DNA of 64,000 nucleotides from Bacteroidota bacterium (GTDB lineage: Bacteria > Bacteroidota > Bacteroidia > Flavobacteriales > Flavobacteriaceae). Position numbers and translations under genes: made by a program. Where the stretch lies: NCBI GenBank assembly GCA_023386585.1, contig JAEWJM010000003.1, positions 1 through 64,000 on the forward strand, read 5' to 3'. Under the pieces are notes generated by a model, which was not told the origin of the DNA, made no database searches, and saw nothing but the letters and a program-made list of their open reading frames with translations. Positions within the stretch are counted from its first letter, which is position 1. The number at the start of each line of letters is the position of its first letter. Shown one piece after another: positions 34,386-43,744 of this stretch.

Positions 34386-35300
34386 ATGTTAAAGCTTAAC
34401 GTCAGGAATGAAACTTCAAGATTGCGCGCCGTCGTATTGGGATCTGCCGAGAACAACGGCCCGACACCAACGGTAGAGCAGGCTTACGACCCGAAATCAC
34501 GCGAGCACATCATCGCAGGCACTTATCCGCTGGAAAAGGATATGGTTGCCGAAATGGAAGCCATCAACGAGGTTTTCAAAAAATACGAGGTTAAGGTTTA
34601 TCGCCCGGATATTCTCGACTGCTGCAACCAGATTTTTACGCGCGACATCGGATTCGTGATTGACGACTATTTCATTAAAGCCAATATTCTTCCCGACCGC
34701 GAACCCGAACTTGCGGCAATTCAATATGTCATCGATCAGATGGATCCGGCAAAAGTGCGGACACCGCCGGAGGAAGTCCACGTTGAAGGCGGAGACGTCA
34801 TCCTTTGGAACGAATACATTTTCGTCGGAACCTATAAAGGAAGCGATTACAAAGATTACATCACAGCGCGGACAAACCTTTATGCGGTTGATTACCTTCG
34901 AAAACTGTTTCCGCACAAAATTGTAAAGGAATTTGACCTGGTGAAATCGAAGGTTGAGGCGCGCGACAATGCGCTGCATCTGGACTGCTGCTTTCAGCCG
35001 ATCGGCCAGGACAAGGCGATCATTTACCGAAGCGGTTTCCGCGATCCGGCAGATTATCAATACCTGGTCAACCTGTTTGGTGATGAAAACCTTTTTCACA
35101 TTACCCGCGATGAAATGTACGAAATGCACTCCAACGTGTTTTCAATTTCGCCCGACGTAATCGTATCCGAAAAGAATTTCAAACGATTGAACAAATGGCT
35201 GCGCGGCGAGGGATTTACCGTTGAGGAAGTGCCTTATGCCGAAATTTCCAAACAGGAAGGATTGCTGCGCTGCTCGACGCTCCCGTTGATAAGGGATTAA
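34386..35300 (+). CDS. Dimethylarginine dimethylaminohydrolase / arginine-deiminase-like hydrolase
   Basis: 304 residues of the amidinotransferase (pentein) fold. Visible catalytic motifs: FTRDIGFVIDD near 80, VHVEGGDVI (Glu/Asp pair) near 132, NALHLDCCFQPIG (His) near 195 and the C-terminal nucleophile Cys in LLRCSTLPLIRD. The family hydrolyses guanidino compounds, for example methylarginine to citrulline and an amine. Another pentein gene, a CtlX homologue, follows after 41 bp, which supports a joint role in arginine/citrulline metabolism. The exact substrate is not proved. Confidence 0.88.
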   Translation: MLKLNVRNETSRLRAVVLGSAENNGPTPTVEQAYDPKSREHIIAGTYPLEKDMVAEMEAINEVFKKYEVKVYRPDILDCCNQIFTRDIGFVIDDYFIKANILPDREPELAAIQYVIDQMDPAKVRTPPEEVHVEGGDVILWNEYIFVGTYKGSDYKDYITARTNLYAVDYLRKLFPHKIVKEFDLVKSKVEARDNALHLDCCFQPIGQDKAIIYRSGFRDPADYQYLVNLFGDENLFHITRDEMYEMHSNVFSISPDVIVSEKNFKRLNKWLRGEGFTVEEVPYAEISKQEGLLRCSTLPLIRD

Positions 35301-35341
35301 AAATACTTACTTATTACTGCTGATGCAGGAAAATTCACGCT

Positions 35342-36277
35342 ATGAAACAGACTACAGATTCGATTTTAATGATACGCCCGGTGGCTTTCCGGATGAACGA
35401 GCAAACCGCCGTCAATAATTATTACCAGAAAGTACTGAGCGACCTGTTGCCATCGACGGTCAATGCGCGCGCGCAGCAGGAATTCGATGCTTTTGTTGAA
35501 AAGCTAGGCGGCGTTGGCGTTGATGTTACTGTCATCGACGATATCGCCGAACGCGACACACCCGACAGCATTTTTCCGAACAACTGGATTTCCTTCCACG
35601 AGAATAAAGACGTAGCCTTGTATCCGATGTTTGCCGAAAACCGCCGAAACGAACGCCGCGAGGAAATCCTGGATACGCTCGAGGAGAAAGGATTCCAGAT
35701 CGATAATATTGTCGATTATACTTCGGCAGAAGCCGACGGTTATTTCCTTGAAGGTACCGGAAGCATGATCCTGGATCGCGTAAATTCTAAGGCGTATTGC
35801 GCACTTTCGCCACGTGCCGACGAAGAATTGTTTATCGAATTCTGTGAAGATTTTGAATTTACTCCCGTAATTTTCGAGGCATTCCAAACTTTTCAGGGCG
35901 AACGCAGGGCCATTTACCATACGAACGTAATGATGTGCGTAGGCGAGACATTTGCCGTCGTTTGCGCCGACTCCATCGACGACAAAAAAGAACGGAAAGC
36001 GGTGCTGGCAAGTCTGAAGGAAGACAAAAAAGACGTCATCCTGATTTCGGAGGATCAGGTTTACAGCTTTGCGGGCAACATGCTGGAAGTGCGCGGAACC
36101 GGCGGCAAAAGCTACATCGTGATGAGCAAAGCGGCGCTGCAGAGCCTTACTCCACAACAAATCGCACAGCTTCAGAAACACGGTGAAATCCTGTCGTCAA
36201 GCCTTGACACCATCGAAGCCTGCGGCGGCGGAAGCGCTCGTTGCATGATGGCAGAGATATTTTTGCCGAGGGCTTAA
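35342..36277 (+). CDS. ctlX: Citrulline utilization hydrolase CtlX-type
   Basis: 311 residues, pentein fold. The family hallmarks are clear: SIFPNNWISFHEN near 80, YFLEGTGSMILDR near 140, IYHTNVMMCVGETFAVVC near 195 and GGGSARCMMAEIF with the nucleophile Cys near 303. CtlX is described as needed for citrulline use in Francisella; here it follows an arginine-deiminase-like gene. MKQTTDSILMIRP is taken as the start; a second Met ten residues on is possible. Confidence 0.92.
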   Translation: MKQTTDSILMIRPVAFRMNEQTAVNNYYQKVLSDLLPSTVNARAQQEFDAFVEKLGGVGVDVTVIDDIAERDTPDSIFPNNWISFHENKDVALYPMFAENRRNERREEILDTLEEKGFQIDNIVDYTSAEADGYFLEGTGSMILDRVNSKAYCALSPRADEELFIEFCEDFEFTPVIFEAFQTFQGERRAIYHTNVMMCVGETFAVVCADSIDDKKERKAVLASLKEDKKDVILISEDQVYSFAGNMLEVRGTGGKSYIVMSKAALQSLTPQQIAQLQKHGEILSSSLDTIEACGGGSARCMMAEIFLPRA

Positions 36278-36315
36278 GTTTTTTATCGGTTCCGTGAACC
36301 ATTCAAATCCAATAA

Positions 36316-37518
36316 ATGGATAGATTTTTTGGGATTTTCAAAATAGACTTTGCTTCCAATAGAATCTATGGACTCGATATTTTACGGGCTTTCGCCATCA
36401 TGTTTGTCTGCATTGGCCATGGCTCCAATCTGCTTCCCGAAAGATTAGGATCGGTCACCAATTTATTTGTGCTCGATGGCGTTTCGATTTTTTTTGTATT
36501 GAGCGGTTTTCTCATTGGCGGGATTCTTATAAAAGTGGTTGAAAAAGATGGCCTGAATCTTCAGACGTTACGGCAATTCTGGGTTAGACGATGGTTTCGT
36601 ACGCTGCCTAATTACTTCCTGATCCTAATCACGCTGTGCATTTTACATTGGTTATTTGATGACCGGTTTGCCTGGGACCGCGTCAGCCGATTTTTCATTT
36701 TTTCGCAAAATCTGTTTACGGAACACCCGCTGTGGTTTTTCCCGGAGGCATGGAGTTTAAGTATTGAAGAGTGGTTTTATTTGTCGTTTCCGGTATTGAC
36801 GCTTTTGATCCTGACTTTATGCACGACTTTCAGAAAAAGCATACTTTACGCCGCGATAACGGTGATAGTCGCAAGCATCGCCTACAGGTACTACATTTTC
36901 ACAACTGAAACCGTTAACACATTGGAGGTTTGGGACTCACAGCTGCGAAAGCAGGTAATAACGCGGTTGGATAGTTTAATGTTTGGCGTAGTTGGCGGTT
37001 ACCTTTATTATTATCACAAAACCTTGTGGAGTAAATACAAAAAGCAATTGCTGGTTTGCGGTACTTTTATGTTGTTGTTCTCCAGATATGTGTTGGAAAA
37101 CTTCATCGAAATTAATAGCGTTTATACGTGTGTCTTCAGCTTCACGTTGGTTTCAGCCGCAACCTTATTTTTATTGCCCTTCCTGAATGAACTCAGAACA
37201 GGCAAAGGCTTGCTTCATCGGTCAATAACATACATAAGTTTAATATCCTATTCGATGTACCTGGTCAATTATTCGATCGTCCAAACCTGGATATTGAGAG
37301 CCATTCCATGGGAGAACTTTCAAATAAACGGATATTTGATTTTAATATCAAAATATAGCATCTATTGGATACTGGTCATCTCACTGTCAATTCTGATCTA
37401 TAAATATTTTGAGGTCCCGATGACAGCACTGCGTGAAAAGTTTGGTGAGAAGAGTTTAAGCGCGCCAAAACCGGGTCAGGGTCAGTCCGCGAGCGTACCT
37501 CCACGCGCCCGGATTTAA
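36316..37518 (+). CDS. Acyltransferase 3 family membrane protein
   Basis: 400 residues with about ten membrane segments. The family signature is at the N-terminus: IYGLDILRAFAIMFVCIGH, with the catalytic-type Arg and His, and RRWFRTLPNYF in the second loop. AWSLSIEEWFYLSFP is the conserved Ser/Glu segment. Such enzymes O-acetylate (or otherwise acylate) surface glycans and lipids. It lies alone between ctlX and the CoA-binding gene, at some distance from the main glycan locus that it may serve. Confidence 0.92.
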   Translation: MDRFFGIFKIDFASNRIYGLDILRAFAIMFVCIGHGSNLLPERLGSVTNLFVLDGVSIFFVLSGFLIGGILIKVVEKDGLNLQTLRQFWVRRWFRTLPNYFLILITLCILHWLFDDRFAWDRVSRFFIFSQNLFTEHPLWFFPEAWSLSIEEWFYLSFPVLTLLILTLCTTFRKSILYAAITVIVASIAYRYYIFTTETVNTLEVWDSQLRKQVITRLDSLMFGVVGGYLYYYHKTLWSKYKKQLLVCGTFMLLFSRYVLENFIEINSVYTCVFSFTLVSAATLFLLPFLNELRTGKGLLHRSITYISLISYSMYLVNYSIVQTWILRAIPWENFQINGYLILISKYSIYWILVISLSILIYKYFEVPMTALREKFGEKSLSAPKPGQGQSASVPPRARI

Positions 37519-37523
37519 TTTGT

Positions 37524-37543
37524 CCTGAAGCCAATCCTTCAGG
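37524..37543 (+). terminator. Possible terminator hairpin
   Basis: CCTGAAG-CCAATC-CTTCAGG, a 7-bp perfect stem just after the acyltransferase gene. A T run occurs about 20 bp later, so it is a weak candidate. Confidence 0.35.
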
Positions 37544-37651
37544 CTGCCACTGCCATATCTGTGGTTTTTTTATAACAATTTCCTGTAGAAATTAATAAAA
37601 TCGGTATTCGATGCCCTAACTTTATGGCGCTCAATAGTTAAAAAAATTGCT

Positions 37652-38017
37652 ATGGAACTAAAGAAAACCCTGGTGCTTGGCGCATCGGCCAATCCCGCAC
37701 GCTATTCCTGCATGGCGATCCGAAGCCTTGTCAATAAAGGCCATCCTGTTGTCGGGGTCGGATTAAAAGAAGAAGAAACCTCCGGAATTAAGATCGAAAA
37801 CACAAAAATCCCTTTTGAAGACGTCGATACGATTACGCTATACCTCAATCCGCAGCGCCAAAAAGAATATTACGAATACATCATCGCGCTCGATCCAAAA
37901 CGGGTGATCTTCAATCCCGGCACCGAAAACCCCGAGCTCTACCAATTGCTCCGGCAGAATGGCATCCAGGTCGAAGTTGCCTGCACACTCGTGTTGCTTT
38001 CGGTAAATCAGTATTAA
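37652..38017 (+). CDS. CoA-binding domain protein
   Basis: 121 residues, a stand-alone Rossmann-type CoA_binding_2 domain: TLVLGASANPARYSCMAIR (nucleotide loop), GHPVVGVGLKE, and KRVIFNPGTENPELYQLL with the typical N-P-G turn. It resembles the CoA-binding part of succinyl-CoA synthetase alpha chains without the ligase domain. Cytoplasmic, role unknown. In Flavobacteria I associate it with the symporter and recR genes that follow (recalled context, not checked). Confidence 0.9.
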   Translation: MELKKTLVLGASANPARYSCMAIRSLVNKGHPVVGVGLKEEETSGIKIENTKIPFEDVDTITLYLNPQRQKEYYEYIIALDPKRVIFNPGTENPELYQLLRQNGIQVEVACTLVLLSVNQY

Positions 38018-38169
38018 TTCAGGGCAGCATTTCCTGCTGTCCGCTTCAAGTCCGCGCCGCAAACCGTTTTTTGATGCGCTAAAAACCAGCTTCTGCGGTC
38101 GCTGCTTTTTATCGGCAAAATGCCGTTTGCGGCTGCGGGCTTTTCGCTGCCATCAGGGCTGCGAGTCCA
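38018..38169. other. Intergenic segment with short palindromes
   Basis: Between convergent genes there are several small inverted repeats (CAGCA-TTTCC-TGCTG, CGGCA-AAA-TGCCG) and the string CTGCCATCAGGGC, which I recall from dispersed flavobacterial intergenic repeats. No gene is seen. Confidence 0.4.
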
Positions 38170-39678
38170 CTAAAATCGGGTTTGCTCCTTTGTTGGGCGG
38201 CTGGTTAGCCACAGGCCGATAAACGTGATCAACGCGTTCACGATAATCAGTTCGTTATCGAATGCATATCCAAAAAACCACGACTTCGAATTTTCAGCGA
38301 TAACGTAGGTCAGTGCCGGACTCAAAAGACAGATCACCGGTACGAGCTTGTCGGCAACCGCACGCGTTTTATTGAACAGTCCGAAGGAGTAGAGTCCGAG
38401 TAACGGCCCGTAAGTATACGACGCCACCCGGAAAATCATCCCAACCACCGAGCTGTCGTTTATGGCATTGAAGAAAACGATCACCAGGAACATCAGGAAC
38501 GAAAAGCAAATGTGTACAATATGACGGGTTCTGACTTCTCCGCGCCGATCTTTTTTTTCGGTTTTATCCATACCCAGGAAATCGACGCAGAATGAGGTTG
38601 TAAGCGCCGTCAAAGCCGAATCGGTTGTGGCAAAAGTCGCTGCGGTGAGTCCCAGCAGGAAAACCACCGACGGAATGAACGCCAAATGATGAAAGGCAAT
38701 TTCCGGAAACAACAAATCGGTGCGCGGCTTGCCGGTAATATGGTCAAGCGGAACGCTGATGTTGTATTTCTCGGCGTAGAGGTAAAGCAAAGCACCAACG
38801 CTCAGGAAAAAGATATTGATCAGCACAAAAATTCCCGTGAAGGTGAACATGTTCTTTTGTGCCTCGCCGATGTTCTTGCAGCTGAGGTTTTTTTGCATCA
38901 GGTCCTGGTCAAGTCCGACCATCGCAATGGTAACGAATATTCCGCCCAGGATTTGCTTGACAAAATGAAAACGGTTCCCCGCAAAATCATCCAGAAAGAA
39001 AATTTTGGAGTACTTGCTGTCGCGAACCGCCTCAAAAGCACCAACAGCGTCGAGGTTCAGGCTTCGGCAGATAAAATATATCGTCAAAAAAACCGAAGAC
39101 ACCAGAAAAAAAGTCTGCAGCGAATCGGTGATGATAATCGTTTTCAAACCGCCGCGGTAGGTGTAAGCGAATATCAATCCGAGCGAAATCAAAACCGTTG
39201 CTGCAAATGGAATGTTGTAATATTCAAACACGAAACGCTGAAGCACGATCACGACCAGATAGAGCCTGAAAGCCGATCCGATCGTGCGGCTGATCAAAAA
39301 GATCGTAGCCGAAGTTTTGTACGAATACAATCCCAAACGCTTTTCGATATATCCGTAGATCGAAGTAAGATTCAGCCTATAATACAGCGGAAGCAGCACT
39401 TTGGCAATAATAATGAAGCCGATCGCATTACCGAGAACGAACTGGAAGTATTTGAATTGCTCGCCATTGGGCGATCCGACTTCACCAGGAACCGAAATGA
39501 ACGTTACGCCCGACAACGCAGTTCCGATCATCCCGAACGCTACCAGGTACCATTTTGAGTTTTTATTAGCCTTGAAGAAAGCATCGTTTCCGCTGTTTTT
39601 GCGGCTGACCGTATAAGAAATCAAAAAAAGTATCCCGAAGTAAACGATCATCAGGGAAAGAATGGCGATCGGAGTCAT
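38170..39678 (-). CDS. Sodium:solute symporter (SSS family)
   Basis: 502 residues with about thirteen membrane segments. SSS-family features: ISYTVSRKNSGNDAFFKANKN near 22-42 (landmark), ALSGVTFISVPGEVG near 58, RTIGSAFRLYLVV near 130, YTYRGGLKTIIITDSLQTFF (the conserved 'GGxxAVxxTDxxQ'-type segment) near 175 and TTDSALTALTTSF near 345. It should move a small solute with Na+ into the cell; the solute cannot be predicted. Confidence 0.94.
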   Translation of the reverse strand: MTPIAILSLMIVYFGILFLISYTVSRKNSGNDAFFKANKNSKWYLVAFGMIGTALSGVTFISVPGEVGSPNGEQFKYFQFVLGNAIGFIIIAKVLLPLYYRLNLTSIYGYIEKRLGLYSYKTSATIFLISRTIGSAFRLYLVVIVLQRFVFEYYNIPFAATVLISLGLIFAYTYRGGLKTIIITDSLQTFFLVSSVFLTIYFICRSLNLDAVGAFEAVRDSKYSKIFFLDDFAGNRFHFVKQILGGIFVTIAMVGLDQDLMQKNLSCKNIGEAQKNMFTFTGIFVLINIFFLSVGALLYLYAEKYNISVPLDHITGKPRTDLLFPEIAFHHLAFIPSVVFLLGLTAATFATTDSALTALTTSFCVDFLGMDKTEKKDRRGEVRTRHIVHICFSFLMFLVIVFFNAINDSSVVGMIFRVASYTYGPLLGLYSFGLFNKTRAVADKLVPVICLLSPALTYVIAENSKSWFFGYAFDNELIIVNALITFIGLWLTSRPTKEQTRF

Positions 39679-39771
39679 TGGCTGTAAATTTCAGCCGCAA
39701 AGTACAAAAAAAACTGTTCGCCAATTTTCTGAAGACGCGGCTTTAATCGACCTTTGGCCGCTTAAAAAGCA

Positions 39772-39779
39772 TACTTTTG
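39772..39779 (+). promoter_or_regulatory. Putative -7 promoter box close to recR
   Basis: TACTTTTG matches TAnnTTTG with TTTG 15 bp upstream, somewhat short spacing. It ends only 4 bp before the recR ATG, which would imply a leaderless transcript if functional. Confidence 0.3.
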
Positions 39780-39783
39780 CAAC

Positions 39784-40404
39784 ATGGAATTTTCTTCAAA
39801 ACTCTTGGAAAAGGCAGTCAATGAGATGTCAAGGTTACCGGGAATCGGTAAGCGAACCGCCTTGCGACTGGTGCTGCATTTACTGCGGCAGCCCAAGGAA
39901 AACACTGCATTTCTAACATCGGCGCTCTCACAAATGCGCGAGGAAATCCGCTTTTGCGAAAGTTGCCATAATATTTCCGACACCGCAGTCTGCGATATTT
40001 GTTCAAACCGATCGCGCAACCATTCAATCATCTGCGTTGTGGAAGACATCCGCGACGTGATGGCGATCGAAAATACCGGGCAATATCGCGGAATTTACCA
40101 TGTGCTTGGCGGCAAAATCTCGCCCATCGACGGAATCGGCCCGAGCCAGCTCAATATCGCCACATTGGTCGAAAAGGTAAAAAGCGGCGGCGTAACCGAG
40201 CTGATTTTCGCGCTGAGCCCAACCATGGAAGGCGATACGACCAACTTTTACATCTACCGCCAGATACGCGATTGCGATATTGTAACTTCGGCCATTGCGC
40301 GGGGAATTGCAGTTGGCGATGAACTGGAATATGCCGATGAGGTTACGCTGGGACGCAGCATCCTGCAGCGCGTTCCGTTCGAGAATTCGCTGAGGAACAA
40401 TTAA
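39784..40404 (+). CDS. recR: Recombination mediator RecR
   Basis: 206 residues, normal length. Helix-hairpin-helix MSRLPGIGKRTALRLVLHLL (about 14-33), zinc finger CESCHNISDTAVCDIC (about 57-72), Toprim domain (CVVEDIRDVMAIENTGQYRG, then YHVLGGKISPIDGIGP; about 78-170) and the Walker-B-like C-terminal region DELEYADEVTLGRSIL. RecR works with RecO to load RecA on gapped DNA. The start at 39784 agrees with the family N-terminus. The symporter upstream is divergent and the glycan locus begins 65 bp downstream. Confidence 0.97.
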   Translation: MEFSSKLLEKAVNEMSRLPGIGKRTALRLVLHLLRQPKENTAFLTSALSQMREEIRFCESCHNISDTAVCDICSNRSRNHSIICVVEDIRDVMAIENTGQYRGIYHVLGGKISPIDGIGPSQLNIATLVEKVKSGGVTELIFALSPTMEGDTTNFYIYRQIRDCDIVTSAIARGIAVGDELEYADEVTLGRSILQRVPFENSLRNN

Positions 40405-40419
40405 CCGCGATCGCTAGTT

Positions 40420-40448
40420 TTGTAGTATTAAATGAAAAACTATCTTTG
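40420..40448 (+). promoter_or_regulatory. Promoter of the glycan locus (TTG-N18-TATCTTTG)
   Basis: A -33 type TTG (within TTTTG, 40420-40422) and a perfect -7 box TATCTTTG (40441-40448) are 18 bp apart, within the range known for the Bacteroidota primary sigma factor. The wza-like start codon is 21 bp downstream. It is the only complete two-element match I found in the window and probably drives the whole downstream run of genes. Confidence 0.65.
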
Positions 40449-40469
40449 TTGCTAAAGTCACTTTTGAAA

Positions 40470-41261
40470 ATGAACAGATCCACACTGGGTATATTGGTTT
40501 TGGCCCTTGTTTTATTCGCTTCGTGCGTTCCGACCAAAGACCTGATATACTTGCAGGATAAAAATGGGGCGGAAAATGTCCAGGCCGTCAATGCGGTAGC
40601 CTCAAAGCCATACAGGCTGCAAACGAACGACATCATCAATGTCACAATCAAGGCAATCGATCCAAAGCTCGTCGAAATGTTCAACCCGACAGGAACCGCG
40701 CAGCAATACACCCAAACCGATCAAACCTTGTATTTTACCGGCTTCACGGTAGACGATCATGGAAATATCAGGATTCCCGTCCTTGGCGAAATCAATGTTT
40801 TGGGATATACGACCGAGGAAGTCCGACTTCGCATCGAGAAGCAATTGCTCACCGATTATTTCAAGGAAGAAGCCAACATTTATGTCAATGTTAAGCTTGC
40901 AGGCTTCCGATATACGATCAACGGCGAGGTTGCTACTCCGGGGTCCAAAATCCTATTTCAGGAAAAAGTGAACATTCTCGAAGCGATCGCGAATGCCGGC
41001 GATATAACCGTTACCGGCGACCGGAAAAGCGTTTCGGTGATCAGGCAATATCCGCAGGGAACCGAAATACACAATATCGATCTGACCGACATCAAAGCGG
41101 TCGAATCGCCTTACTTTTACCTTCAGCCGAATGACTATGTGTACGTGAAGCCGCTTCCGCAGAAATCCTGGGGAACCGGAACAACCGGTGTGCAATCGTT
41201 CACCACCATCATTTCCGTGCTCACCTTGGTTACAACAACGGTGCTGCTCCTAACTAAATAA
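40470..41261 (+). CDS. Wza-type polysaccharide export lipoprotein
   Basis: 263 residues from ATG 40470 (MNRSTLGILVLALVLFASC); the lipobox Cys is residue 19. A TTG further upstream adds eight residues. A Poly_export domain begins at YRLQTNDIINVTIKAIDP, followed by SLBB domains (VNVKLAGFRYTINGEV, VNILEAIANAGDITVTGDRK). A C-terminal hydrophobic segment (TTIISVLTLVTTTVLLL) forms the membrane end. It should make the outer-membrane/periplasmic channel of the capsule or exopolysaccharide exporter together with the Wzc-like kinase 8 bp downstream. Confidence 0.94.
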   Translation: MNRSTLGILVLALVLFASCVPTKDLIYLQDKNGAENVQAVNAVASKPYRLQTNDIINVTIKAIDPKLVEMFNPTGTAQQYTQTDQTLYFTGFTVDDHGNIRIPVLGEINVLGYTTEEVRLRIEKQLLTDYFKEEANIYVNVKLAGFRYTINGEVATPGSKILFQEKVNILEAIANAGDITVTGDRKSVSVIRQYPQGTEIHNIDLTDIKAVESPYFYLQPNDYVYVKPLPQKSWGTGTTGVQSFTTIISVLTLVTTTVLLLTK

Positions 41262-41269
41262 CCATCATC

Positions 41270-43741
41270 GTGCTCGATACTAAAGATTTCTCACTCTTTG
41301 AACACCAGAATACCTTCGATTTTAAAGGATTTCTGGTCAAAACCGCCAGCTACTGGAAATGGTTTATTGCGAGCTTTATCATTGCGTTTACAATCGCACA
41401 TCAGGTAAATATCCGTAAGGAAAAAATTTATGCTATGGAGACAACCATAGCGGTGAAGGAAGAAAACAACCCGTTTTTTACATCCAATACCAGCCTTGTC
41501 TTTAACTGGGGCGGAACTTCCGACCAGGTGCAGAACATTGCTTCGACGATAAAATCGCGATCGCATAATGAATTGGTCGTGGACCGGCTCGGATATTACG
41601 TCGAATACCTCGAGCAGGGAAAATATTATATGCGCGATGTATATGGAGAAGTTCCGTTTAAGGTCGTTGTTGACAAAAACAGTGGGCAGCTGCTCGACCA
41701 ACTGATAACAATCCGGTTTGTTACGCCGAACGAGTTCGAGGTGCGGACCAAATTCGAAAGTAACAATGCCACGCTCGTAATTTATGCCGATAACAGCCGC
41801 GGGTTTTCGAAAGTTGCCAAAGGCGAATTTGCCAAAAGGTACCGCATTGGGCAGCCGGTGCAACTTCCTTTCCTGAATTTCCGCCTCGATATCACTGAAA
41901 ACCCGGCTCAATACCTGAACAAGGATTTTCTGATCCGCTTCAAGAATTTTGACGAAATCGTATTGCGGTATCAGGGAATTAAGGCCGAAATCGATGATAA
42001 GGCAGCGTCAATAATCCGGCTTTCACTTCAGGGGACCAACAAGGCGCGAATGGTTGATTACCTGAACCAAACCGTGAAAACGCTGATCAAAACGCAGCTA
42101 GACCGAAAAAATCAGTTCGCAACCAATACAATTTCGTTTATCGACAGTACGCTTACCGCCATGAGCGGAGAGTTGAAACAGTCCGAAAAGGAAATTCGCG
42201 ACTTTACGAAGGATAAGAACATTGTCGACATTGACAAGGAAGGTGATAAATATTCGACGCGACTTTTGGAATACGATGTGAAACAGGACGATATTCAAAG
42301 GAAGATCGCGTATCTGAATTCACTGAAATCCTACTTGCAGCACAGCACCGATTTCTCGAAGCTTCCAGCGCCGTCGGTTGCCGGGATAGACGATCCGAAC
42401 ATTACCGTAAACGTTTCAAAAATTATCGCTTTGTCGACCGAAAGGGCCGAACTCGCCTATACGCTCAAGAACGAACGGATGTTCGAAAACTTCGACAATC
42501 GAATCGATGCTTTGAAAAAAGTGCTTCTTGAAAACATCAACACCGCGAGAAATTCCATCAATTACGACCTGGCGATGGTTCAGGGAAAAATCGGGCAGAT
42601 AGAAGGCGAGATCAGCAGGCTTCCGGCTAACCAGCAGGAACTGACCAAGATCCAACGCAGGTACAACCTGAACGAAAGCATTATCAATTCGTTTATGGCC
42701 AAGCGTAACGAAGCCGAGATCGTAAAAGCGGCTAACCTGTCGGACATTCACTTTATCGATCCCGCAAAAGATATCGGCAAAGGGTTGATCGGGCCCAACA
42801 CCAGCGTTAATTACATCATGGCCTTTTTCCTTGGCCTAATCATTCCGCTGTTTTTTGTTTTCGGAATTTTCTTTATCGAAAACGCAATCCTAAACACTGA
42901 CGATATCATGAAGCTAACCAAAATACCGATCATCGGTGTGGTTGGAGTCAAGCACAATGTATCGAATTTGTCGGTTTATGAACGGCCAAAATCGGCACTC
43001 GCCGAATCGTTCCGTGCGATCCGTTCGTCATTACAGTTCCTTTACAAAAAACAGGACGTTCCCGGAGCGAAAACCCTTATGCTGACCTCGTCGATAAGCG
43101 GCGAAGGAAAAACATTCTGTTCGATCAATATCGCAACGGTTTTCGCCATGAGTGAGAAGAATAGCGTCATTGTCGGATTGGATCTTCGGAAGCCGAAAAT
43201 CTTTGACGACTTTCATATCAAGAACGAAATTGGCGTTGTCAATTACCTGATCGGCCAAAAGAGTGTCGATGAAGTCATCCAGAAAACGCACATTGCGCAT
43301 CTTGATGTCATCACTTCCGGCCCGATTCCGCCAAACCCGTCAGAGTTGTTGATTGGCGAATCGATGAAGGAATTCATAGCAGAACTCAAAAAGCGCTACG
43401 ACTATATTATTCTCGATACGCCGCCGGTCGGATTGGTTTCAGATGCCGTCGAATTAGCGCAGTTTTCCGATGTAACGCTGTATATCATGCGGCAGAATTA
43501 TACCAAAAAAGAAATGATCACCCTGATGAATAACCGGCAAAAGCGTGGTGAACTCAATAATATTAGCATTGTTTTTAACGGATACGAGAACAAAGCCAAA
43601 TACGGATCAGGTTACGGCTATGGTTACGGCTATGGCTACGGTTACGGCTATGGCGCCTATGCCCAAGGCTATCACGAAGAAGAAGAGCCGCGCAATTTTA
43701 TTGAGCGCCTGATGCGAAAATTCAGGAAAAATAAAGCCTAA
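41270..43741 (+). CDS. Wzc-type polysaccharide co-polymerase / BY-kinase
   Basis: 823 residues from a GTG start. Wzz domain with membrane segments at about 28-45 and 515-537, a long periplasmic coiled-coil region, and a cytoplasmic tyrosine-kinase domain: Walker A SSISGEGKT (Lys614), Walker A' VIVGLDLRKPKIFDD, Walker B YDYIILDTPP. The C-terminal tail is a perfect run of about eight Gly-Tyr dipeptides (GYGYGYGYGYGYGYG), encoded by near-perfect GGTTACGGCTAT-type hexamer repeats at 43609-43655; such tyrosine clusters are the autophosphorylation sites of BY-kinases. It controls chain length and export of the glycan. Confidence 0.96.
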   Translation: MLDTKDFSLFEHQNTFDFKGFLVKTASYWKWFIASFIIAFTIAHQVNIRKEKIYAMETTIAVKEENNPFFTSNTSLVFNWGGTSDQVQNIASTIKSRSHNELVVDRLGYYVEYLEQGKYYMRDVYGEVPFKVVVDKNSGQLLDQLITIRFVTPNEFEVRTKFESNNATLVIYADNSRGFSKVAKGEFAKRYRIGQPVQLPFLNFRLDITENPAQYLNKDFLIRFKNFDEIVLRYQGIKAEIDDKAASIIRLSLQGTNKARMVDYLNQTVKTLIKTQLDRKNQFATNTISFIDSTLTAMSGELKQSEKEIRDFTKDKNIVDIDKEGDKYSTRLLEYDVKQDDIQRKIAYLNSLKSYLQHSTDFSKLPAPSVAGIDDPNITVNVSKIIALSTERAELAYTLKNERMFENFDNRIDALKKVLLENINTARNSINYDLAMVQGKIGQIEGEISRLPANQQELTKIQRRYNLNESIINSFMAKRNEAEIVKAANLSDIHFIDPAKDIGKGLIGPNTSVNYIMAFFLGLIIPLFFVFGIFFIENAILNTDDIMKLTKIPIIGVVGVKHNVSNLSVYERPKSALAESFRAIRSSLQFLYKKQDVPGAKTLMLTSSISGEGKTFCSINIATVFAMSEKNSVIVGLDLRKPKIFDDFHIKNEIGVVNYLIGQKSVDEVIQKTHIAHLDVITSGPIPPNPSELLIGESMKEFIAELKKRYDYIILDTPPVGLVSDAVELAQFSDVTLYIMRQNYTKKEMITLMNNRQKRGELNNISIVFNGYENKAKYGSGYGYGYGYGYGYGYGAYAQGYHEEEEPRNFIERLMRKFRKNKA

Positions 43742-43744
43742 CAG

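Noticed and set aside
38686..39558. Plus-strand open frame of 290 codons
   Set aside because: Antisense to the sodium:solute symporter, rich in Lys/Arg/Gln as expected for a shadow frame.
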